Assembly (NCBI GenBank): GCA_964641895.1
Contig: CAZXLA010000008.1
Location: 1-46,124 of the forward strand
Direction: 5' to 3'
DNA: 46,124 nt
Origin: UBA2421 sp964641895
GTDB lineage: Bacteria; Planctomycetota; Phycisphaerae; Tepidisphaerales; Tepidisphaeraceae
Positions within the stretch are counted from its first letter, which is position 1, and each line of letters begins with the position of its first letter. The position numbers were made by a program, and so were the translations under genes. Of this stretch, positions 40,600 through 46,124 are shown piece by piece. Below the pieces are notes generated by a model. It saw only the letters and a list, made by a program, of their open reading frames with translations. It did no database searches and was not told where the DNA came from.

Positions 40600-41637
40600 T
40601 CAACTTTCCGGCCGAGCATACTCGACGGCGGCAGATTTTGGCGCCGAAGCGCCTGTCAGCGCCGCCACAATTCGATCGACGTGAACGTGGCAATTCTCAA
40701 TGAACACCGTGTATTTATCCTGCGTCCCGCCCACGGCCGTTCCGGCGACATAAATTCCCGGCACGTTGGTTTCCATGGTTTGCGGATCAAACACCGGGGC
40801 GCGGCACGATTCGGTGAGCGTTACGCCGGCGCTGATCAGCAGGGTGTTGTCCTGTTCATAGCCGACCATCAGCAACACGAAGTCGGCGGGCACGTTGATG
40901 TGATCGCCACCTCGGGAAAGCGCGACGTGCGTGGGCGTGATCGCGACGGGCTGCGTGCCGTAATGGGCCGTGATCCGGCCGGCATCGGTCAATCCGCTGA
41001 TCTCGGGCATCAGCCAGTATTTGATGCTCTTCTCCGGCAAGCGATCGCGGCGGTAGCTTATTGACACCTTTGCCCCGGCGTGATGGCACCGCAGCGCCGC
41101 CTCCACGGCCGAATTTTTCCCGCCGACGATTAGCAGGTTTTGTCCGAAGTAGGTGTGCGGGTCCTGAAAATAATTGCTGACGTGCGGCAAATCTTCGCCG
41201 GGAATGTTGAGCTTGCGCGGACGATCGGTTCCACCGGTGGACAACACGACGGCGCGGCAATGGGTCAGCAATTTGTCGCGCCCGCGCGGCTGCGAGGCGA
41301 CTATGAAAGTGCCGTTGTTGCCCCTCACAATTGCCGTCACCGGTTCGTAAGCATTCACCTTCAGATTAAACTGCAGCACGATCGATCGCAGGTAGGCCAG
41401 ATACTCTTCGCGGGTCGCCTTGCCCTGGTCGGCCGTTTGCAGCGGCACGCCGGCGATGGCGATCCGCTCGTTGGAACTGAAGAACTGCGTTTGCGGCGCG
41501 AACCAACTGATGGTCTGGCCGATCTGCTGCGCGTCGAAGTGCGCGAAGGTCAGTCCGGCCTGCTTCATTCGCACGGCCAACTCCAGACCGATCGGTCCGG
41601 CACCGATGATCACTGCATCAAGGACATTGCTCATCAT
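40600..41637 (-). CDS. ypdA: YpdA-like NADPH-dependent disulfide reductase (Bdr family)
   Basis: 345 residues. FAD loop LDAVIIGAGPIGLELAVRMK, then TISWFAPQTQFFSSNERIAI as in YpdA; NADPH loop LLIVGGKNSAVEAALRCHHA with YRRDRLPEKSIKYWLMPEI; C-terminal closure GIYVAGTAVGGTQDKYTVFI. The ordering and the 'FFS..E.i.i.g.P' segment match YpdA (Bdr), which reduces bacillithiol disulfide in Firmicutes and Bacteroidetes. It lacks a CxxC redox pair, as expected for Bdr. Whether this organism makes bacillithiol is unknown; another low-molecular-weight disulfide is possible. The start may be the second Met. Confidence 0.85.
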   Translation of the reverse strand: MMSNVLDAVIIGAGPIGLELAVRMKQAGLTFAHFDAQQIGQTISWFAPQTQFFSSNERIAIAGVPLQTADQGKATREEYLAYLRSIVLQFNLKVNAYEPVTAIVRGNNGTFIVASQPRGRDKLLTHCRAVVLSTGGTDRPRKLNIPGEDLPHVSNYFQDPHTYFGQNLLIVGGKNSAVEAALRCHHAGAKVSISYRRDRLPEKSIKYWLMPEISGLTDAGRITAHYGTQPVAITPTHVALSRGGDHINVPADFVLLMVGYEQDNTLLISAGVTLTESCRAPVFDPQTMETNVPGIYVAGTAVGGTQDKYTVFIENCHVHVDRIVAALTGASAPKSAAVEYARPES

Positions 41638-41650
41638 TGCGAATTATTGT

Positions 41651-41862
41651 AGCCGTCGATGAACGCGGAGGAACGCAGAGCTTTCTATCCGCAGATTAAC
41701 GCAGATTTTTAACAACTGACATTGGGCAGTATTGACCATACCGCAATTTTGTTTTGTGTCGATGGACCGCTCACAACTGATTCCTCCCCGCACCTGCTGA
41801 GTAATCTGCGTTAATCTGTCTTAATCTGCGGATAAAAACTCCCGCGTTCATCTGCGGCTATT
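41651..41862. repeat. CGCAGATTAA-family palindrome
   Basis: Left: GCCGTCGATGAACGCGGAGG ... TATCCGCAGATTAACGCAGA (from 41651). Right: GTAATCTGCGTTAATCTGTC, TTAATCTGCGGATA, then GCGTTCATCTGCGGCT (to 41862). It fills the gap between ypdA and the AAA+ gene; no gene is encoded. Confidence 0.7.
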
Positions 41863-43555
41863 TCGCTGCTTTTAACCGCTCCCGAAACGCCGGCGGGATG
41901 AAGTCGATGTCGCTGGATTCTCTTAGCGCGATGTCGATCTGAAAATCCATCACTTCTTTGGCGACCGGGCTTTGGTAATCGACCAGACAGGACTTGAGCG
42001 CTTCAATGGCGGAAAGCCGCGGTTCGCTGGTTTGCACTGCTCGATAAACTTTTACCGCTAGTGTCTCGGCGGCGCCGGGGGTGAGCAGGTTGGGAATCAT
42101 GTTGCGCACCACTTCGTAGTCTTCGTTCGCAACGTCAACGCTCTTTTTCCTGCAAAGTGCGCGGAGCAAGCTGAAGCCCTCTGCGGGTGTGCTCGTTGGC
42201 AAGAGAGGAATTTTCACGTCGATGCGCCCGGGGCGTTTTAAGTCGACTTCAATCAAGTCGGGCCGGCTGGAAGCAAGAATCCACACGATCCTGCCGCGGT
42301 TGGCGGTGTTGCTCATCATTTCGGCGAACATGCCGTACACGCGCCCGGACAGGCCGCTATCGCCGCTGCCGGCGTCGCGCTTGCCCAGGCTTTGGTCGGC
42401 CTCGTCGACAAATACAAAACACCTGCCGAGCGCGACGAGCAGACGGAAAATCTTCTCAAGGTTGCCTTCAGTGCTGCCCACCCACTTGTCGCGAAAATTC
42501 TTCAATTTGACGACCGGTACGCCCGCGCTGCCGGCGAGGCATTCGACCATATAGGTTTTGCCGGTGCCCACCGGGCCGCAGAGCAGGTATCCCATTGGCA
42601 ACGCGGCGAGGTCGTTCTTGTTCCAGAGGGCGAAATCCTGGCTGAGCCATTTCTTGACCGCTTCCTGCCCGTGCAGGTCATCGAGTGATTTCTTGCTTTC
42701 GATGAACTCGATGAGTCCGTTGCAGTCTTTCTCCACCAGTTGCTTTTTGAGCACGATGACGTCGGCCGGCGTGATCGACGTCTTTTTGTACTCGTTCGTC
42801 TTCAGCATCCCCTCGACGGCGGCGATGCTCGCGCCGGCGAGTTGGCCGGCGAGCACGTGGGGCTTGTCGGCAAATTCTTTGATCGCGATGGGATAGTCGT
42901 CCCTCATCAGCGAAAGCGCATTCCCCATCGCCGTGGGAAGAGGCAGATTGATCTTGACCTGCGCCGCGCGCGTGTTGTTCACCAGCAGTGGGTGCAGATC
43001 ATTCAAGTTTTCGGTGAGGAGAAACGTCGCCAGCGAATGTTCGGTGAGCATGCTATCGGTCGACCAGTCGCGCATGAGGCTGGCGAGGGCGGACAGGTCG
43101 TAATTCAGCCCGCCCTGCATGGCCGGCGCGACCAGCGACGCCGATTTGACGATGCAACCTACCTGGTACTTCTTCCGCTGCAACCGCCCGAGGTTGGCCG
43201 CGTAACGAAAGAAAATCGTCAGCGCCTCAATCGCCTGCCGCGGCGCACGCGGAAGGCTCCCGCCGGGCAGTTCTTTAAGCGCCGGCCATTGGCTGAAGAT
43301 TTCGTTTCCCTTTTCGACGCGGATGCCGTTGCCGACGTCGTAAGTCAGCACGACATCAAACCGCGGCATGAGCACGCGGAGCAGGAAATCATTCAGCTCG
43401 CCGATTGCCTGCTTGTCGGCCTGCGGAACGATGATGCGGTCGGCAATGTTGCCATGGAGGATGAACTGGCTGGCGGTTTCGGCTTGATAAAGCGAAATCA
43501 GATCGGCCGCCCAGGAAGGGAGGTCGGTTTGTTCTTGCGGCTGCGGCGTTGTCAT
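41858..43555 (-). CDS. AAA+ ATPase, partner candidate of PspA (Ycf46-like layout)
   Basis: 565 residues. The C-terminal AAA+ module has Walker A GPVGTGKT (327-334), Walker B CFVFVDEAD (379-387), sensor-1 region WILASSRPD (425-433) and Arg-finger region KRPGRID (440-446). The N-terminal 290 residues carry a degenerate AAA-like region (HGNIADRIIV, GCIVKSASLVAPAM, FLLTENLNDLHPLL), then a helical linker ending SKKSLDDLHGQEAVKKWL. The double layout recalls Ycf46-type proteins. The gene lies 148 nt downstream of pspA on the same strand, with a hairpin between. AAA+ ATPases such as Vps4 remodel ESCRT-III polymers, and PspA belongs to that superfamily, so a functional partnership is inferred. No Shine-Dalgarno is visible. 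Confidence 0.85.
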   Translation of the reverse strand: MTTPQPQEQTDLPSWAADLISLYQAETASQFILHGNIADRIIVPQADKQAIGELNDFLLRVLMPRFDVVLTYDVGNGIRVEKGNEIFSQWPALKELPGGSLPRAPRQAIEALTIFFRYAANLGRLQRKKYQVGCIVKSASLVAPAMQGGLNYDLSALASLMRDWSTDSMLTEHSLATFLLTENLNDLHPLLVNNTRAAQVKINLPLPTAMGNALSLMRDDYPIAIKEFADKPHVLAGQLAGASIAAVEGMLKTNEYKKTSITPADVIVLKKQLVEKDCNGLIEFIESKKSLDDLHGQEAVKKWLSQDFALWNKNDLAALPMGYLLCGPVGTGKTYMVECLAGSAGVPVVKLKNFRDKWVGSTEGNLEKIFRLLVALGRCFVFVDEADQSLGKRDAGSGDSGLSGRVYGMFAEMMSNTANRGRIVWILASSRPDLIEVDLKRPGRIDVKIPLLPTSTPAEGFSLLRALCRKKSVDVANEDYEVVRNMIPNLLTPGAAETLAVKVYRAVQTSEPRLSAIEALKSCLVDYQSPVAKEVMDFQIDIALRESSDIDFIPPAFRERLKAAK

Positions 43556-43608
43556 AGGAAACCCGAATGACGAAACCAGCTTACTATTATGCCCCGGTCA
43601 GGAAATCC

Positions 43609-43678
43609 GCCCACGAATTCACACGAATAGAGCACGAATAAGAATCTGATTCGTGCGGCTTCGTGTCAATTCGTGGGC
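43609..43678. repeat. Inverted repeat between pspA and the AAA+ gene
   Basis: GCCCACGAATTCACACGAAT (continuing AGAGCACGAAT; 43609-43639) faces ATTCGTGCGGCTTCGTGTCA (continuing ATTCGTGGGC; 43649-43678), pairing over about 30 bases with a few mismatches around a 9-nt loop. In the transcript it would be a strong stem separating the two genes. Confidence 0.75.
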
Positions 43679-43703
43679 CATCTTCGATTCTTGGCGTCAA
43701 TCG

Positions 43704-44462
43704 TCATTGCGATACCGGCCCCATCTGCTTCCCGCCGCCCTCGGTTTCGGTTGATGGCGGCGATGACACCGAATCTTTCGCGTCCAGCGTGATGCCTTCC
43801 CGCGCCGCGAAGTCGGCCAATGCCTGGTCGGCCATGGCCTTTTGCTCGACTTCTTTCATCTGCAGGTCGGTGGTGTTAAAGCTGTCCTTTGCCACGCGCA
43901 CCCGGCCGGCGGCCTTTTCGCGTTCTTCTTCGACCATGCCGTGCAGGCGGTCGAGGGTGTCGCCGCTGCCGCCGATTTTGGTGACCATGCCGCTGGCCAT
44001 TTCGGTCAATTCGGCCATCGCCTTCTTCACCTTCAAATCGCTCAAACTCTGACGCAGTGATTCGATCTTCTGCTTGGCAGCGTTCACCGAGACGTCGCGC
44101 GCCATGACAAGATCTCTGTACGTCTTCTCAGCCTGCGCCAGTTGACCGCGGTTTTCTTCGAGTTCGCGTTCGACCGTCTGGAGGCGCATGGCGTATTGAC
44201 CGGCCAACTCGCGGTTGCCGGCTTTGAGGTTGGCCCCGGTCTTGGAGCGAAGATCGCGCTGGTCGGATTCGAGCTTGCGCACCTGCGTCATCAGCCGCTC
44301 ACACAAACCCGCGTGGCTGGCGAGGCCTTCGTTGTACTTGGCGATCTGCCTGCGCAGATTTTCCTTTTCCACTTCCAGCAGCGCCTCGGGGTTCGAGCGT
44401 TCGATGCCGGATACGAACAGGCTCAGAAAGCCTTTGAACAGGTTAGCGATTCTGCGAAACAT
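43704..44462 (-). CDS. pspA: PspA/IM30 family protein (bacterial ESCRT-III superfamily)
   Basis: 252 residues from ATG 44462, behind AAGGAAA. An N-terminal amphipathic helix (MFRRIANLFKGFLSLFVSGI) and the 'E..NPE.LLE' turn are followed by long helices typical of PspA/Vipp1 (LRRQIAKYNEGLASHAGLCE, ERELEENRGQLAQAEKTYRD, LRQSLSDLKVKKAMAELTEM), with a disordered Ser/Thr/Gly tail. Family members polymerise on membranes and protect or remodel them under envelope stress. No pspF, pspB or pspC is nearby; the neighbour is an AAA+ ATPase. The frame is open further upstream, but that part is a palindromic repeat. Confidence 0.88.
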   Translation of the reverse strand: MFRRIANLFKGFLSLFVSGIERSNPEALLEVEKENLRRQIAKYNEGLASHAGLCERLMTQVRKLESDQRDLRSKTGANLKAGNRELAGQYAMRLQTVERELEENRGQLAQAEKTYRDLVMARDVSVNAAKQKIESLRQSLSDLKVKKAMAELTEMASGMVTKIGGSGDTLDRLHGMVEEEREKAAGRVRVAKDSFNTTDLQMKEVEQKAMADQALADFAAREGITLDAKDSVSSPPSTETEGGGKQMGPVSQ

Positions 44463-44478
44463 TCGTTTTCCTTCCGTG

Positions 44479-44647
44479 CTCCCTCGCCCGGTATTCCGGG
44501 AGAGGGTCGGGGTGAGGGTTCTTACCGTGAAACGACAACGCCGTTCCACCGAAACGCTCAACGCCGGGGCCCATTGACGGATCAGGCGTTTTTGGTTCTC
44601 GAAACCGAACCCTCACCCTGACCCTCTCCCAGAGTACTGGGAGAGGC
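44479..44647. repeat. GACCCTCTCCC-family palindrome
   Basis: CCCTCGCCCGGTATTCCGGG (continuing AGAGGGTCGGGGTGAGGG; 44479-44518) faces CCTCACCCTGACCCTCTCCC (continuing AGAGTACTGGGAGAGG; 44611-44646). It fills the gap between the HD-GYP and pspA genes. A related fragment lies at 30448-30490. Confidence 0.7.
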
Positions 44648-44658
44648 AAGCAAAGTTA

Positions 44659-45783
44659 TCACTTTGCATTGAAATCACAAAACCCCAGCGTCAGGCTGCG
44701 CAGGTCGCCGCTGTCGTGAAGTTTGGCCAGTGCGGTGGCGATGGAAGGATCGAACAGCGTGCCGGCCGACTCCTTGATCATTCGCATCGCCATCGTGACG
44801 CTCCAGGCCTCTTTATACGCCCGGGCGCTGGTGAGGGCATCGTACACGTCGGCCACATGGACGATGCGGGCTTCGACAGGAATGCCTTCACCTTGCAAAC
44901 CATCGGGATAGCCGGTGCCGTCGAAGTTTTCGTGGTGACTGCGGGCGATGAGACGCGCCCGAGTGAAAAACGGACGGGTGGACAGAATCCGCTCGCCGAC
45001 GATCGTGTGCTGCTCCATCGCAGTGCGCTCGTTATCGTCGAGCGGGCCGGGCTTGCTAAGAATCTGGTCGGGGACGTGCAGCTTGCCCACGTCGTGCAGG
45101 ATGGAGGAGTAACCGATTTCCTGGGCGTCGTGTTGTGCTAAACCGTAAGCGGCGCTGAGCGCCTCGGCATATCGTTGGATGCGCAGGACGTGCGCGCCGG
45201 TATCATGATCCTTGGCTTCAGCGGCCACGGCGAGCATGTAAATCGCATCCATGTTCGCTTCGTTGAGCTGCGCCGTGCGCTTCTGCACGCGTTGCTCAAG
45301 CCGCTCATTAAGCTCCTTTAAGCTCAGCGCCTGCTGCATGACCGTGTCGCTCATCTGCACCAGAAACTCTTGTTGAAATTTCAGGCTGGCTTCGGTGTTT
45401 TTCAAGCGGTGGATGCTTACAAGCGTCAGGAGGCGAAACCCGCGCGGAACGTCCGCGACGGCGAGGTGGTTGTAGGATGCGATCACCGACAGTTGCTCGC
45501 CGTCGGCCCGGTACAGGATTGTCTCCAGTTCTCCGAGGCTGCAGAAATCGCGTAGCGAGTCGATCAATGGTCGCCGCGCTGCGTCATCGCGGTAAAGCGA
45601 GAGAATGTTTCCATCGATCAATTGACCGACCGAAAGCCCAATCAATTCCGCCGCCGGGGCATTGACGTGAGCCATCACCCCGTCGGCGGAAAGCAACATG
45701 GCGGCGCATGGAAGCGCATCAACCAGTTGCTTGACTTGTCCCACCAGCGGGATAGCTTCCGAAGGCTTTGGGGCGATATCCAC
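44659..45783 (-). CDS. PAS-HD-GYP protein, predicted cyclic-di-GMP phosphodiesterase
   Basis: 374 residues from GTG 45783. Residues 15-130: PAS sensor (VDALPCAAMLLSADGVMAHV, NAPAAELIGLSVGQLIDGNI). Residues 135-180: coiled coil. Residues 180-350: HD-GYP with SSILHDVGKLHVPDQILSKP (HD), HTIVGERIL and SHHENFDGTGYPDGLQGEGI (GYP), IVHVADVYDALTSARAYKEA (second DxxD). The metal residues are all present, so it is probably active. A -10-like TATTAT ends 8 nt before the GTG, suggesting a leaderless mRNA. It precedes pspA on the same strand but a 196-nt repeat-filled gap separates them. Confidence 0.9.
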   Translation of the reverse strand: MDIAPKPSEAIPLVGQVKQLVDALPCAAMLLSADGVMAHVNAPAAELIGLSVGQLIDGNILSLYRDDAARRPLIDSLRDFCSLGELETILYRADGEQLSVIASYNHLAVADVPRGFRLLTLVSIHRLKNTEASLKFQQEFLVQMSDTVMQQALSLKELNERLEQRVQKRTAQLNEANMDAIYMLAVAAEAKDHDTGAHVLRIQRYAEALSAAYGLAQHDAQEIGYSSILHDVGKLHVPDQILSKPGPLDDNERTAMEQHTIVGERILSTRPFFTRARLIARSHHENFDGTGYPDGLQGEGIPVEARIVHVADVYDALTSARAYKEAWSVTMAMRMIKESAGTLFDPSIATALAKLHDSGDLRSLTLGFCDFNAK

Positions 45784-45841
45784 TTGCGAACATAATACGT
45801 TAAAACGTCGCGTCAGCCTCGGTCGGCCTGTTTTTGCGCTG

Positions 45842-45870
45842 TTGCTGCGCGGCGGATTGTCCGATATCTT
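45842..45870 (+). promoter_or_regulatory. Promoter of the threonine leader peptide
   Basis: TTGCTG (45842-45847), 17-nt spacer, TATCTT (45865-45870). The expected start of transcription falls at or just before ATG 45879, so the leader peptide mRNA would be leaderless or nearly so. No Shine-Dalgarno is present. Confidence 0.55.
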
Positions 45871-45878
45871 TACGGTTC

Positions 45879-45941
45879 ATGCAGCGAGTAACGCCCAGCA
45901 CGACGACTACCACGACGACCATTAAACCGGCCCGGCGCTGA
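45879..45941 (+). CDS. Threonine-rich leader peptide of an attenuator (ThrL-like)
   Basis: A 20-codon frame: Met-Gln-Arg-Val-Thr-Pro-Ser, then seven Thr in a row (ACG ACG ACT ACC ACG ACG ACC) and Ile, ending Lys-Pro-Ala-Arg-Arg-stop. Eight of 20 residues are Thr and one is Ile, the pattern of enterobacterial ThrL. A hairpin begins at the stop codon and an intrinsic terminator follows 45 nt later, the classical attenuator order. By analogy, low threonyl-tRNA would stall the ribosome and let transcription run into a gene beyond the window, perhaps homoserine dehydrogenase or another thr gene. Analogy and layout only; the target is not visible. Confidence 0.7.
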   Translation: MQRVTPSTTTTTTTIKPARR

Positions 45942-46011
45942 TCGTTTCTGGAGCGTGTTCGCTGCAACAGATAAAACGATTCAAGCCGCCCGGCGTGTCC
46001 GGGCGGTTTTT
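45941..46011 (+). terminator. Attenuator: pause-like hairpin and intrinsic terminator
   Basis: First stem: ATCGTTT (45941-45947) with AAACGAT (45974-45980), enclosing a small GCG-TGTT-CGC hairpin. Terminator: CCGCCCGG (45986-45993), loop CGTGT, CCGGGCGG (45999-46006), TTTTT (46007-46011). CCCGGCG occurs both at the end of the leader reading frame (45931-45937) and in the terminator 5' arm (45989-45995), so the earlier copy could pair with the terminator 3' arm instead. Confidence 0.75.
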
Positions 46012-46022
46012 CATTCCCGTTG

Positions 46023-46055
46023 CAACCACAGAGCCACAGAGGACACAGCGAAAGG
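46023..46055. repeat. CACAGAGG-family repeat
   Basis: CAACCACAGAGCCACAGAGG (continuing ACACAGCG) lies just after the attenuator. The stretch from 46012 to the window end holds no start of a recognisable gene. Confidence 0.6.
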
Positions 46056-46124
46056 AAAAGAATGGAGGTGAAAGGCTAAATACAGAAGACTTTTCTAATT
46101 TATCTTTCACTTCTCAGCTCTCAT

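Noticed and set aside
44463..44561. N-terminal extension of pspA
   Set aside because: The extra 33 residues (TLTPTLSRNTGRG) are the translation of a dispersed palindrome, and the downstream ATG has a Shine-Dalgarno site and begins the family's amphipathic helix.
45922..46110. Minus-strand 62-codon frame over the attenuator
   Set aside because: It runs antisense through the terminator and the CACAGAGG repeat; its peptide (RCVLCGSVVATG) is a typical translation of that repeat.

Overview
The window looks like the chromosome of a planctomycete, most likely of the class Phycisphaerae. Support comes from two giant exported proteins with the N-terminal planctomycete motif LETRRLLS (or a degenerate form) and C-terminal dockerin-like repeats, two prepilin-like proteins with the H-Xn-DG ending, a PEP-CTERM protein, a Chlamydia/Planctomycete-type histone H1-like protein, moderately high GC and several TTG/GTG starts. 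No rRNA, tRNA, CRISPR array, integrase or transposase was seen. The class assignment is inference from protein style, not from a marker phylogeny.

Layout. 1-2.8 kb: the tail of an unknown gene, a PEP-CTERM protein, a broken AbrB/MazE-type antitoxin gene, rsmH and a small HTH-like gene. 3.1-11.8 kb: a prepilin-like gene and two tandem paralogous giant secreted proteins, each followed by a hairpin terminator; the second has lost the first zinc histidine of its protease motif. 12.5-17.4 kb (minus): a tightly packed operon, DUF1570 peptidase - folK - PIN toxin - antitoxin - panC - lgt - DUF1697. 17.5-22.1 kb (plus): lysS - brnT-like - brnA-like - lolC/E-like permease - lolD-like ATPase. 22.2-26.9 kb: ilvE, histone H1-like, FabZ-like, a membrane-anchored coiled-coil protein with a 54-residue membrane protein, a GNAT enzyme and a second prepilin-like gene. 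27-33 kb: trmB coupled to an orphan HTH gene, a TVP38/DedA-type membrane protein, a lipoprotein, a Gfo/Idh/MocA oxidoreductase, an N-acetylmuramoyl-L-alanine amidase and an inositol-phosphatase family enzyme. 33.2-39.1 kb: an XRE-S24 (LexA/CI-like) repressor, a GntR-LacI hybrid regulator, an FAD oxidoreductase and a NagX/HGSNAT-like membrane protein. 39.1-45.8 kb (minus): a doubly broken SOUL gene, a DUF4920 lipoprotein, a YpdA-like reductase, an AAA+ ATPase, a PspA/IM30 protein and a PAS-HD-GYP protein. 45.8-46.1 kb (plus): a threonine-rich leader peptide followed by a hairpin and an intrinsic terminator.

The most interesting points are: (1) a probable threonine attenuator, apparently leaderless, controlling whatever gene lies beyond the right edge; (2) a bacterial ESCRT-III-like (PspA) plus AAA+ ATPase gene pair; (3) many intergenic palindromic repeats of several families, two of which have been read into signal peptides and one into lysS; (4) toxin-antitoxin genes joined by overlapping start and stop codons to housekeeping operons. 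Coding calls rest on translated motifs read by eye; no database search was possible.
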